Assembly: GCA_020635355.1 (NCBI GenBank)
Contig: JACJZW010000001.1
Coordinates: 434,001-498,000, forward strand
Length of the DNA: 64,000 nucleotides
Reading direction: 5' to 3'
DNA from: Flavobacteriales bacterium
GTDB taxonomy: Bacteria > Bacteroidota > Bacteroidia > NS11-12g > UBA9320
The notes below the pieces were generated by a model, which did not search any database, was not told the DNA's origin, and worked only from the letters and a program-made list of their open reading frames with translations. Below, in pieces: positions 1 through 8,850 of this stretch. Positions within the stretch are counted from its first letter, which is position 1. The number at the start of each line of letters is the position of its first letter. A program made the translations under genes and the position numbers.

Positions 1-1
1 A

Positions 2-580
2 AAAGAGATGAATTCTAATCAGCAGGTGGATCTACAAATAGACGCCCGCAAATTGGGGGTTGATCACTACAAGTATGATACACCTGATGTCGCTGAACTC
101 AAGTACCTATTAAACTTTGTGTACAGTGCGGATTATGTTGAGCGTGTTTTTCTTGATCTGCTTTCCTTGCAAATTGGATGGAATTCGGCTAAAATCAACC
201 AAAAGCTATACATGACAGAAGACATGATAGGTGTCTTAGGGAAACAAGCTTTCATCGGGTCTCATGGCCACGATCACCTTCCTATAGGGCAGTTGACTGA
301 GTCCCTAGCCAAAGAACAAGTCTGCAAGGCTCAAAACCTTCTTCAAAAGATAATTGGCTACAACCCCTATTCCTTTAGCTATCCTTACGGTTCTCCCGAA
401 GCCATTGGCAATACAGGGCCTTTGTTATCTGAACAGGGAATTTCATTCGCCTTATCAATGAACCGCGATGTAAATTACAACGTGGATACGCCTCTCTGCT
501 TGAATCGTTTTGACAACAACGATGTTCCATTGGGTAAGGCATTTGACCAATCCCTGTTTAGCAACTTTATAAGAGGATGA
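2..580 (+). CDS. Polysaccharide deacetylase family protein, 5' truncated by window edge
   Basis: C-terminal part of a NodB-type carbohydrate deacetylase. The frame is open from base 2, so the ATG at base 8 is probably internal. Seen: the motif SHGHDHLPIGQL, which fits the metal-binding S/T-H-x3-H segment of the family, then SYPYGSPE, which fits the family's RxPYG-like catalytic segment. The TFDDG motif that should lie near the N terminus is not visible, in keeping with truncation; complete members have roughly 220-300 residues against 190 here. The gene overlaps the next by four bases (ATGA), so it belongs to the polysaccharide operon. It probably removes an N- or O-acetyl group from a sugar. 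The family call is fairly safe; the substrate is unknown. Confidence 0.7.
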   Translation, partial: KEMNSNQQVDLQIDARKLGVDHYKYDTPDVAELKYLLNFVYSADYVERVFLDLLSLQIGWNSAKINQKLYMTEDMIGVLGKQAFIGSHGHDHLPIGQLTESLAKEQVCKAQNLLQKIIGYNPYSFSYPYGSPEAIGNTGPLLSEQGISFALSMNRDVNYNVDTPLCLNRFDNNDVPLGKAFDQSLFSNFIRG

Positions 581-1377
581 GTGCATTTAGGATAGTTATC
601 ATTACAGGTAATAGTTCAAGGCACCTGAGCCTAGTTGAGCAACTTGCGAAACAATTCAAGGTTGAGCTTGTGGTGAGTGAGAAAAAGTTTAGCTATCAAC
701 AGGCATTTAAAACAACTGAGGGTGATTCTATAATAGAAAATCATTTTAACGAACGGGACACCTACGAGAACAACTATTTCAAACCTTCAACTGAAGGCGT
801 GAAAATTGTCCAGGTGGACAAGGGTTGGATGAATGGAAACCCTGATCTGATACAACAAATCCTTGATCTACGAGTTGATGCAATTGTGTTGTTTGGCTCT
901 TCAATTATTGGGGAACCCATTCTATCGGCTTATCCTCGTAAGGTGATAAACCTGCACCTAGGTTTGTCTCCCTATTACCGCGGTTCAGGCACGAATTTCT
1001 GGCCCATAGTTGAACTAAAACCAGAGTGTGTTGGGGCAACCATTCATATAGCAACTCCAATAGTTGATGCTGGTGAAATACTTCATCAAGTCAGACCAAC
1101 AGATCTGGATGAGACAGACACTATTCACGATATAGGCAACAAGACCATTCGTGAAGCTTTAAGTCAACTGCCTGAAGTAGTTCTTCGATATCTTCATAAT
1201 CAACTAAGTCCTATCCCCCAAAGTACACTTTCAAAGAAGGAATTCCGGAGGATGAATCTTACCGAACAGGATATGAAATTGGCATATCGTAATATGACCA
1301 ACGGATTATTACGTGAATACCTACATAACAAACAGAACCGTGATAGCTCCTACCCAATTGTTGAACAATTGAACTAA
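577..1377 (+). CDS. Formyltransferase-family protein (sugar N-formyltransferase-like)
   Basis: A 266-residue protein with the formyltransferase fold. Seen: NLHLGLSPYYRG with Asn125, His127 and the following SP, then an Asp at 164 in PIVDAGEIL; these match the Asn/His/Asp catalytic triad of methionyl-tRNA and sugar formyltransferases, which use N10-formyltetrahydrofolate. It lacks an obvious tRNA formyltransferase C-terminal domain, and it lies inside a glycan operon, overlapping the deacetylase by four bases. The likely role is formylation of an amino sugar, possibly one made available by the upstream deacetylase; that link is inference. It is only distantly similar to the second formyltransferase at 11169. 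Confidence 0.75.
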   Translation: MSAFRIVIITGNSSRHLSLVEQLAKQFKVELVVSEKKFSYQQAFKTTEGDSIIENHFNERDTYENNYFKPSTEGVKIVQVDKGWMNGNPDLIQQILDLRVDAIVLFGSSIIGEPILSAYPRKVINLHLGLSPYYRGSGTNFWPIVELKPECVGATIHIATPIVDAGEILHQVRPTDLDETDTIHDIGNKTIREALSQLPEVVLRYLHNQLSPIPQSTLSKKEFRRMNLTEQDMKLAYRNMTNGLLREYLHNKQNRDSSYPIVEQLN

Positions 1378-1387
1378 AATCTAGTAT

Positions 1388-2620
1388 ATGAAGAGCATTG
1401 TGTTTTTCACATATCAACCCCATCTTACTTTTCCTACTTGGTTCGAGGTCGCAAAAAATCTTAAGAATTATAATAAAGTATTAATAGATGAGGGTGATGT
1501 TTCGGGACATTACACCATGACAAATCCCCAAATGTTGGAAGCAAAAAAACATTTCGATCAAGTTATTTCGATCAAAAAAGATCCCAACTTCGGTGCCATA
1601 ACTGGAATATACTCAGAATACAGATATTATCTATACTCGATTAAACAGTTAAAGAAAAAGTTAGCCGGAATGGAAGTGTCTGCTTTTATTTTCCCTACTG
1701 ATCTCTATTTTTTCTTTCGAGTATGTAAACTTTATTTTCCTTATTCCAAACGGATTGTTATTCAACCAGGATTCAAACGGATTTTACCTGCCGATAAATC
1801 AACCTTAAGAAGAAAAGCAAAGGCATTAATAGCAAATTATTTTCTACGAGTTCCATTGTTCCGACCACATTCCATGTTTGGCAAACAAGATACTAAAGCT
1901 CATTACATTTTTTGGACGAAAAGATGGTGTAAGTCTATCCCAAATGAACATCCCAAATATATTTACTTCCTTAATGGGGTTCCTTCAAGAACATATTTCC
2001 TTTCAAAGCAAATTGAAAAAAATAACAATCTAGTTATTAATGAGTTAAGTCAACTTGCTCAAATTAATATTGATGATCATTTTACAAACTTGGTTTGTAT
2101 AGTCCTTAACAAAAGGATTTCCGTTGGTCAAACTGAATTTGAAAAATTCGCACATTTATATCTGGACCTTATTAAAGCCAAGCCAGAATGGTTCTTCCTC
2201 ATTAAGATTCATCCTCTAGAGGACGCCTCATATTGCACCAAACTCTACTCCAAGAACTTAGACAATAACATTCTTGTAATCTCTGACGGTTTTCCAGTAG
2301 AACATTTGATTGAGATTTCTAGCCTTGTATTAACCCAGTGGTCAACTGTCATAATGCAATCTTTGCTTAGTTCAACTCCTACTGTTTTGGTGAATCCTGA
2401 TGGAAGGCATGACATGACCAGTTGGTTCGTTGGTGATTACCCCTTCATTTCCTCAGATCTTACTTCACTAACGAAACATTGTGACCAGGCGCTAAAATCC
2501 AAATATGGTTTCGAGGTGATAGTTAAAGATTTTGTAAATGATTCCTTTGGGTCTGATGTAACAGGAGGTGCCAGTCGTGCAGCTGAATTAATTCAGAAAA
2601 TTTCCTCATCCTGCCGTTAA
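1388..2620 (+). CDS. Putative GT-B type polysaccharide glycosyltransferase
   Basis: 410 residues, not confidently assigned to a family. Seen: a C-terminal half with IKIHPLEDAS and later LTQWSTVIMQSLLSSTPTVL, the kind of His-Pro and Ser/Thr-rich nucleotide-binding pattern found in CDP-glycerol, capsule and UDP-GlcNAc-epimerase-like GT-B proteins. There is no signal peptide and no clear membrane segment. The gene is visibly richer in A and T than those after position 4000. The neighbours are a formyltransferase and a PhyH oxygenase. A sugar or phospho-sugar transferase is the best guess; the donor is unknown. Confidence 0.5.
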   Translation: MKSIVFFTYQPHLTFPTWFEVAKNLKNYNKVLIDEGDVSGHYTMTNPQMLEAKKHFDQVISIKKDPNFGAITGIYSEYRYYLYSIKQLKKKLAGMEVSAFIFPTDLYFFFRVCKLYFPYSKRIVIQPGFKRILPADKSTLRRKAKALIANYFLRVPLFRPHSMFGKQDTKAHYIFWTKRWCKSIPNEHPKYIYFLNGVPSRTYFLSKQIEKNNNLVINELSQLAQINIDDHFTNLVCIVLNKRISVGQTEFEKFAHLYLDLIKAKPEWFFLIKIHPLEDASYCTKLYSKNLDNNILVISDGFPVEHLIEISSLVLTQWSTVIMQSLLSSTPTVLVNPDGRHDMTSWFVGDYPFISSDLTSLTKHCDQALKSKYGFEVIVKDFVNDSFGSDVTGGASRAAELIQKISSSCR

Positions 2621-2647
2621 AAATTGATTAATTAACGAACACTTATT

Positions 2648-3448
2648 ATGATCACGAAACAATTATTAGTTAATGGATACGAATTACATAAGAATGTATT
2701 TACTCCTGAAGAAGTTAAAAAGGCTTCAAGAATATTAAGCTCAATTTTTGATAAACAGCCAAAGTTCAAGGGAGATCGTACCAACTCACCAGGAATTTTC
2801 GAGGGCACTAGGCAAGACCCTTTTAATAGTTATCCGGAGCTTCAATTTATCATTACCTCTGAAAAACTGATTTCTGCCCTCAAGACAAGCTTGGGAAATG
2901 ATATCTACTTATTGCCACAAATGGCAGCTCATAAAAATGGATTTCCGGACTGGCATAGGGATACAACACGACAAGAGAAAGAGGGCCACACTTTTCATTA
3001 CTTATCCCATTACAATGTGGTGAACTGTGGATTATATTTTCAACCGAATAACCTCGCCCTTGGAGGTGGACTTGATGTAATCCCAGAATCACACGTGGGC
3101 CCAGACCCATTCATAACCAAATCTTGGTATAACAAATTACCAATAATAAGAAGATTATATAACCAATCTTTATATAAAAGGTTATCAAAAAATGGAAGAA
3201 CAATTTTCAACGACTCTTCTGACTTTTTAATTTTTGATCAAAGAATTTTACATCGGGCAACTCAACCAACAGAAAGATCGAGAGATAAATTCTCAATATT
3301 TTTCATGTGTTCTCCTGATTATCAGTCTGCAAGACAATATACAGACTATTTTTTTTCCAGACCTGAATCAGTTGGATTAGATCAGATTCAATACCGAAGA
3401 GAATTCATAGAAGCACTTGAACATGCTGGCCTGAAATTAATGATTTAA
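2648..3448 (+). CDS. Phytanoyl-CoA dioxygenase (PhyH) family Fe(II)/2-oxoglutarate oxygenase
   Basis: 266 residues. Seen: the first two iron ligands His103 and Asp105 in DWHRDTT, and a distal His202 in DQRILHRATQP with arginines nearby that could bind 2-oxoglutarate. The GGGLDVIPESHV segment is typical of PhyH proteins. The family hydroxylates or otherwise oxidises small molecules using Fe(II), oxygen and 2-oxoglutarate. Its place between a glycosyltransferase and the flippase suggests that the substrate is a sugar or a sugar-linked group; this is inference from position only. Like its upstream neighbour it is AT-rich compared with later genes. Confidence 0.75.
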   Translation: MITKQLLVNGYELHKNVFTPEEVKKASRILSSIFDKQPKFKGDRTNSPGIFEGTRQDPFNSYPELQFIITSEKLISALKTSLGNDIYLLPQMAAHKNGFPDWHRDTTRQEKEGHTFHYLSHYNVVNCGLYFQPNNLALGGGLDVIPESHVGPDPFITKSWYNKLPIIRRLYNQSLYKRLSKNGRTIFNDSSDFLIFDQRILHRATQPTERSRDKFSIFFMCSPDYQSARQYTDYFFSRPESVGLDQIQYRREFIEALEHAGLKLMI

Positions 3449-3467
3449 TTAGTCCTAAACATCAAAC

Positions 3468-4904
3468 TTGTTACCAAAACGCTACTTCTTTGTTGATCGT
3501 CTCAAAAAAAATGAGACCATAGGTCACAGTATTAATTACCTAATTAATTCTTTATCTCGTAAAGGGCTTAGAATTATATCAATTCCTGTGTACACCTATC
3601 TCCTAACTCCGTCTGATTATGGAGTATTAAACATTTTCGGTTCACTTACGGATCTTTTTGCTGTATTGCTTACCCTTAACTGCACGGTAGGCGTAGGAAG
3701 GTACTACTTTGAAAAGGAACAGGAAGATTTTGGTAGCTTGATCTTTACATCAATGATTGTTGTTTTTGGCCTTCTAGGTTTGTCTTGGTTCGGTCTCACG
3801 TACTTTTCAAATTATTTTGGCAAGTTGTTGGATGTTCCTACCAAAACCATAATCTTCATTGTCCCCTGTGTCGTGCTCATTGTTATGAGCAATTACATAC
3901 TTTCAATCTTCAGGGCTTCCAAACAAAGCAAGATCATAAGAAACTATGGTATCCAACAGACTTATGCCATGTTTGGGCTCTCGGTGATTCTCATGCTGTT
4001 GCTCAAAGAAGACCGGTATATGGGTAGAATTTGGGCAAACGCCATAATTGCAGCCGTTTTCGCATGGATTGCATTCAGAAAAATTGGTCCGCTCATTCAA
4101 TTTCACTTTAAGCGTAAGCACATCAGATACCTTTTGGTCTACTCCGTGCCACTTTTGCCTGCGTACCTGAGCAACATGATCTTATCCTATTTTGATCGAA
4201 TTATGATCAATTCCTACCTCGGAAGTGCAGATGCAGGTTTATACAGTTTTGCGTACAACATTGCTGGTCTACAGTACATGTTTTCCAATGCCTTCATGAA
4301 TGCGTGGGTACCCAATTATTTTGAACACATTAATTCCGGCGATCATAAAAAACACGATGATGAGGCCAAATCACTGATGCGCATCATCTCCTTTATTTCC
4401 ATAGGATTGATTTTGTTCGGAGATTGGCTTGGCAAACTACTGAGTTCCAAAGGATATCATTCCGGTTTGGAGCTTATTCCTCTCGTTGTGCTGGGTCAGT
4501 TCTTTGTTTCTTATACCGTGATGTACAAGAATGGTATTTCATACGAAAAGCGGACATGGATATCCACCGTTGTAATCGTAATTGCTACCGTTCTGAATAT
4601 TTGGCTAAATAGTATTTTCATACCGCAATACGGAATCATTGCTGCGGCGTATACAACGCTGGCATCCTATCTCGTGCAGGCACTACTCACCGTGTTATCC
4701 GTTCAATGGTTGCTTCGGGTTCACACCATTCATCCCATCAAGTTAATGGGGCCCGTCATTCTGGTTTGCGGTGCCACAGCTGTTTATTATGTCATGAATC
4801 AATATGATCTTGCCACTTGGCAGGATGTATTGATCAAAGTAGCGCTCGCTGGACTATCCGGCTATGCGCTGTTAAAAAATGAATTGAAAAAATTAATCAA
4901 GTAA
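3468..4904 (+). CDS. Wzx-type polysaccharide flippase (MOP superfamily)
   Basis: 478 residues, almost all membrane helices (about 12-14). Seen: the N-terminal pattern SLSRKGLRIISIPVYTYLLTPSDYG, shortened here to its core IPVYTYLLTPSDYG, which is the hallmark of lipopolysaccharide O-unit flippases, and a second-half repeat with SYFDRIMINSYLGSADAGLYS. The family moves undecaprenyl-diphosphate-linked repeat units across the inner membrane. The start shown is TTG; no in-frame ATG lies near, and the flippase motif begins about 30 residues later, so the start is plausible but unproved. It pairs with the Wzy-like polymerase at 22968 and the WecA-like initiator at 30842. Confidence 0.85.
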   Translation: MLPKRYFFVDRLKKNETIGHSINYLINSLSRKGLRIISIPVYTYLLTPSDYGVLNIFGSLTDLFAVLLTLNCTVGVGRYYFEKEQEDFGSLIFTSMIVVFGLLGLSWFGLTYFSNYFGKLLDVPTKTIIFIVPCVVLIVMSNYILSIFRASKQSKIIRNYGIQQTYAMFGLSVILMLLLKEDRYMGRIWANAIIAAVFAWIAFRKIGPLIQFHFKRKHIRYLLVYSVPLLPAYLSNMILSYFDRIMINSYLGSADAGLYSFAYNIAGLQYMFSNAFMNAWVPNYFEHINSGDHKKHDDEAKSLMRIISFISIGLILFGDWLGKLLSSKGYHSGLELIPLVVLGQFFVSYTVMYKNGISYEKRTWISTVVIVIATVLNIWLNSIFIPQYGIIAAAYTTLASYLVQALLTVLSVQWLLRVHTIHPIKLMGPVILVCGATAVYYVMNQYDLATWQDVLIKVALAGLSGYALLKNELKKLIK

Positions 4905-4917
4905 TATTTCCACTGAT

Positions 4918-5937
4918 ATGAATCTTGCAGGTAAATGCATTTTAATCACCGGAGGAACGGGTTCGCTTGGTCAGGCGTTGACCAGCCACATTCTGAATAC
5001 GTCTCCCGATGTCAAAAAGCTCGTGATCTTTTCCAGAGATGAGCAGAAGCAATTTCAAATGGCGCAAACCTTTCCAAATCATCAATATCCGCAACTGCGC
5101 TATTTCATAGGGGATATTCGGGACTATGACCGGTTAAAACGTGCATTGAAAGGCATTGACTACGTAATCCACGCAGCGGCCATGAAACATGTTCCAATTG
5201 CTGAGTACAACCCCATGGAATGTGTAAAAACCAACATCATGGGTGCTGAGAATTTGATAAATGCCTGTTTGGAAACAGAAGTTGAGCGGGTTGTGGCCCT
5301 CTCAACCGATAAGGCAGCCGCACCTATCAATCTCTATGGGGCAACCAAATTGGCTTCTGACAAGTTGTTTGTTGCAGCCAATAATATCACAGGCTGGAAC
5401 CCGATCAAATTTTCTGTGGTTCGATACGGTAACGTTATGGGATCCAATGGATCTGTTATTCCCTTCTTTATCAAAAAGCGTAATGAAGGCGTTCTCCCCA
5501 TAACAGACCCCAACATGACCCGATTTAACATTTCCCTTCAAGGAGGTGTTGATATGGTTATGCACGCCCTCGAGAATGCTTGGGGAGGTGAAATCTTCGT
5601 ACCAAAGATTCCTTCCTACCGAATTACGGATGTGGCCACAGCCATTGCACCGGATTGCGAGCAAAAAGTGGTAGGAATTCGTCCAGGTGAAAAAGTTCAT
5701 GAGGAAATGATTACCAGTTCCGATTCTTTTTACACTTGGGACTTGGGTACTTACTACGCCATCTTACCTGCAACACATCGTTGGTCACTGGATGATTTTG
5801 TAGCTAAATTCAAGGCACAAAAAGTGTCTCAAGGCTTCAATTACAATTCGGGAAATAATACAGAGTGGGAAACGGTAGATTCGTTAAGGAAACTCATCGT
5901 TGAACATGTAGACTCGTCATTCTCCGCACAATCATGA
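4918..5937 (+). CDS. pseB: PseB: UDP-N-acetylglucosamine 4,6-dehydratase (inverting)
   Basis: First step of pseudaminic acid synthesis: UDP-GlcNAc is dehydrated at C4-C6 with inversion at C5. Seen: a short-chain dehydrogenase fold with the NADP-binding loop TGGTGSLG (residues 11-18), KHVPIAEYNPMEC around 90-103, and the active-site set Asp131-Lys132 (STDKA), Tyr140 and Lys144. The Asp-Lys and Tyr positions agree with the known PseB enzymes within one residue. At 339 residues the length is normal. It is followed by PseC with a four-base overlap, the standard PseB-PseC order, which supports the call over the retaining dehydratases of the bacillosamine/legionaminate route. Confidence 0.92.
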   Translation: MNLAGKCILITGGTGSLGQALTSHILNTSPDVKKLVIFSRDEQKQFQMAQTFPNHQYPQLRYFIGDIRDYDRLKRALKGIDYVIHAAAMKHVPIAEYNPMECVKTNIMGAENLINACLETEVERVVALSTDKAAAPINLYGATKLASDKLFVAANNITGWNPIKFSVVRYGNVMGSNGSVIPFFIKKRNEGVLPITDPNMTRFNISLQGGVDMVMHALENAWGGEIFVPKIPSYRITDVATAIAPDCEQKVVGIRPGEKVHEEMITSSDSFYTWDLGTYYAILPATHRWSLDDFVAKFKAQKVSQGFNYNSGNNTEWETVDSLRKLIVEHVDSSFSAQS

Positions 5938-7085
5938 ATATACCCTACGGTAAACAATCGATAGATCGCACCGATCTTGAGGCGGTTGAACGCGTTCTGA
6001 CCTCCGATTTCATGACTCAAGGTCCTGAAATCGCTCGTTTCGAAGAAGCCTTTAACCAACGAATGGGAGCCCCGTATTCCATAGCCGTTTCCAATGGAAC
6101 TGCCGCCCTGCACCTGGCTGTTCTTGCCTTGGGTTTGAAGCCAAATCAACGGGTAATCACATCGCCAATCACCTTTGCTGCTTCTGCCAATTGTGTTGCG
6201 TATGCGGGTGGTGTGGCAGAATTCTGTGACATTGACCCAGCTACCTACCTGATTGATCTTCAAAAGCTTGAGGAGATGTTAAAAGTAAAGCCCCATGGCT
6301 ATTATGCAGGTATTATTCCGGTGGACTTTGGTGGTTTATCAGTCAATCTGGAACGTGTTCGGGCATTAGCCGACCAATACGGATGTTGGGTTCTCGAAGA
6401 TGCATGTCATGCTCCCGGAGCGACTTTCACGGATAGTAAAGGAAATCAGATTACGGCCGGAGATTGCACCTATTCAGATGCCGCCATATTCTCTTTTCAC
6501 CCAGTAAAACACATTGCATGCGGAGAAGGTGGTATGATTACAACCTCAAGCAAAGAGGTTAACCAGTCACTGCAAGTATTGCGCACACATGGAATTACTA
6601 AAGATTCCAACCTAATGACAGAAAACCATGGGGGTTGGTATTATGAAATGATCGAGTTGGGATACAACTACCGCTTGACCGATATGCAAGCTGCCCTGGG
6701 TTTGACGCAGCTGGCCAAGTTGGATTGGAGCCTGGAACAACGAAATCGCATCGCCCGGAAATACGATGAACTATTCAAAAAATTGGGATGGCCACACCAA
6801 CTTACTCCCGGCGGTTGTTTTCATGCCTATCACCTGTATGTGATTCAACATCCAAAAAGAAAAGAATTGTATGACTACCTCAGAGAACATGGTGTATTTG
6901 CCCAGGTACACTATATCCCGGTACACCTCCTACCCTATTATCAAGATCTTGGATGGAAAAAAGGAGATTGCCCAAATGCCGAACGATACTACGATCAGTG
7001 TTTGAGTCTGCCCATGTACCCTACCTTGACGGATGAGGAATTCAATTACGTTTCCAACCTTCTTATATCATTCGATAAGCAATGA
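5934..7085 (+). CDS. pseC: PseC: PLP aminotransferase making UDP-4-amino-4,6-dideoxy-AltNAc
   Basis: DegT/DnrJ/EryC1-type aminotransferase of 383 residues. Seen: the N-terminal IPYGKQSID typical of PseC, the PLP-phosphate contact region SNGTAALHLA (53-62), Asp156 in EDACHA that pairs with the PLP nitrogen, and the Schiff-base Lys192 in FHPVKHIACGEGG. Known: PseC moves an amino group from glutamate to C4 of the PseB product. It overlaps pseB and the next gene by four bases each, so translation is probably coupled. Confidence 0.92.
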   Translation: MNIPYGKQSIDRTDLEAVERVLTSDFMTQGPEIARFEEAFNQRMGAPYSIAVSNGTAALHLAVLALGLKPNQRVITSPITFAASANCVAYAGGVAEFCDIDPATYLIDLQKLEEMLKVKPHGYYAGIIPVDFGGLSVNLERVRALADQYGCWVLEDACHAPGATFTDSKGNQITAGDCTYSDAAIFSFHPVKHIACGEGGMITTSSKEVNQSLQVLRTHGITKDSNLMTENHGGWYYEMIELGYNYRLTDMQAALGLTQLAKLDWSLEQRNRIARKYDELFKKLGWPHQLTPGGCFHAYHLYVIQHPKRKELYDYLREHGVFAQVHYIPVHLLPYYQDLGWKKGDCPNAERYYDQCLSLPMYPTLTDEEFNYVSNLLISFDKQ

Positions 7086-8845
7086 ATTATACTATTCTGG
7101 AAGTTGCCAATACCCATGGCGGAGATTTTTCCTATCTCATGGATTTAATTAAACGCTATGAGACCTACCGTGGTCCGTACGGGATGAAGTTTCAGCCATT
7201 TTCGGCAGACACAATTGCCACCAAAGACTTCCCTTGGTACGATGTTTACACGGAATTGTATTTCACCCCGGAACAATGGAACGACGTTTTCTCGGAAGCT
7301 GAAAAAACCAAAGATATCTGGATCGATCTCTTTGATGAATACGGAGTTGATATCGTAAAACGTAACCTCGCCCGAATTCACGGCATTAAAATGCAGGTTT
7401 CGGTTCTGTTCAATGATGAAGTGATACAGGCACTCAGTGATCTCGATCTATCAGGTAAAAAGTTGATTATCAATGTAGCCGCTCTGGAACTGGATCAAAT
7501 TGAACACTTTGTAGATCGAATTTCAAACACCCTTCAGGTTGAGGAACTTCTGCTCGAATTGGGCTTTCAGGCAAATCCAACTGAATTGGTAGACAGCGGC
7601 ATCAATAAAATTCTTGAAATCAAATCCAGGTTTCCTTTTCGGGTTGTATTTGCAGACCACGTGGAAGGTACGGATGAATATGCCATACTCTTGCCTGCAT
7701 TAGCCATAGCCCGTGGTGCCGATGTGATTGAAAAGCACATCATGCTGGATCGTGAGACGAAGTATGATTTTTACTCATCACTCACTCCCCAACGGTTTGA
7801 AACCATGATCGGCCATCTCCAACAACTGGCTCAATTGGAGGGGCAGCCGTTCATTAATGACAAGGAACGTGAATACCTCCAGAAATCCTTGATGAAGCCG
7901 ATTTTGCGCCACGCCAAAAGCGCTGGAGAATTAATCGATTTTAATAAGGATCTCACCTTCCGACGATCCGGTAAGGATGGGCTGAACATTTTGGAGATTA
8001 AGGAATTACAAAATTCCTTTCACGTTTTAAGGACATCCAAGAAGGAAGGTGAAACGCTTGTTCGTTCCGACTTTAAAAAAGCCACAATTGCAATCATTGT
8101 AGCAGGCAGATTAAAGTCGTCCAGACTGAAGGAAAAGGCTCTAAAACACATTGGTGATTTATCTTCCATTGAATACTGCCTAAGAAGTGCCTGTAGGTTT
8201 GAGAATGTGAATCATGTCATATTGGCTACATCTGACCTGGAAAGTGACTCAGAACTAAAAAATCACACGTACAATGATTCGGTTGTCTTTCATCGCGGTC
8301 ATCCTGATGATGTGATTCAACGATACCTGGACATCATAAACCCATTGAAAATTGATGTGGTTGTCCGGGTTACTGCCGATATGCCTTTCATTGACAACGA
8401 AATCGGTCAAATCCTATTGAAATCACACTTCGAAAAAGGTGCCGATTTCACCTCAGGTTCCGAAGCCGCCGTGGGTACCAATGTTGAAGTGATGAATGCC
8501 CATGCACTTAGACGGATTAAACAGCACTTTCCACTTGCCGATTATTCCGAATACATGACCTGGTACTTTGTGAACAACAAGGAACACTTCCATGTGAACC
8601 ACGTTGAATTCCCAAAAGATTTGGTGCGCAATTATCGTCTCACCTTGGATTATCAGGAGGATCTGGAGATGTTTAATGAACTTCATACGGCTCTCGCGCC
8701 GAAGGGAGAATTTACTATCCGTGACGTATTTGAATACCTCGATGCCCATCCCGAAACCGCTGCCATTAACGGCCACATGACGCTGCGCTATCGTACAGAT
8801 CAATCTTTGATTGACACCTTAAACAAGGTAACCAAGATTAACTAG
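7082..8845 (+). CDS. Fusion protein: NeuB/PseI-like synthase domain + SAF domain + CMP-sugar cytidylyltransferase domain
   Basis: 587 residues with three parts. Residues 1-245 resemble the TIM barrel of sialate/pseudaminate synthases: EVANTHGGDF at the start and EKHIMLDRETKYDFYSSL around 217-234. Residues about 260-330 resemble the SAF (antifreeze-like) tail. Residues 335-560 are a SpsF/NeuA-like cytidylyltransferase, with AIIVAGRLKSSRLKEKAL and RVTADMPFID. The synthase part is divergent: where PseI (12010) has SSPFD, STG and CTSSYP, this protein has WIDLFDE, NVA and LELGFQA, so it may not condense phosphoenolpyruvate. No other CMP-activating enzyme is visible in the locus, so this protein is the best candidate for PseF. 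It overlaps pseC by four bases. Confidence 0.8.
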   Translation: MNYTILEVANTHGGDFSYLMDLIKRYETYRGPYGMKFQPFSADTIATKDFPWYDVYTELYFTPEQWNDVFSEAEKTKDIWIDLFDEYGVDIVKRNLARIHGIKMQVSVLFNDEVIQALSDLDLSGKKLIINVAALELDQIEHFVDRISNTLQVEELLLELGFQANPTELVDSGINKILEIKSRFPFRVVFADHVEGTDEYAILLPALAIARGADVIEKHIMLDRETKYDFYSSLTPQRFETMIGHLQQLAQLEGQPFINDKEREYLQKSLMKPILRHAKSAGELIDFNKDLTFRRSGKDGLNILEIKELQNSFHVLRTSKKEGETLVRSDFKKATIAIIVAGRLKSSRLKEKALKHIGDLSSIEYCLRSACRFENVNHVILATSDLESDSELKNHTYNDSVVFHRGHPDDVIQRYLDIINPLKIDVVVRVTADMPFIDNEIGQILLKSHFEKGADFTSGSEAAVGTNVEVMNAHALRRIKQHFPLADYSEYMTWYFVNNKEHFHVNHVEFPKDLVRNYRLTLDYQEDLEMFNELHTALAPKGEFTIRDVFEYLDAHPETAAINGHMTLRYRTDQSLIDTLNKVTKIN

Positions 8846-8850
8846 ATCAG

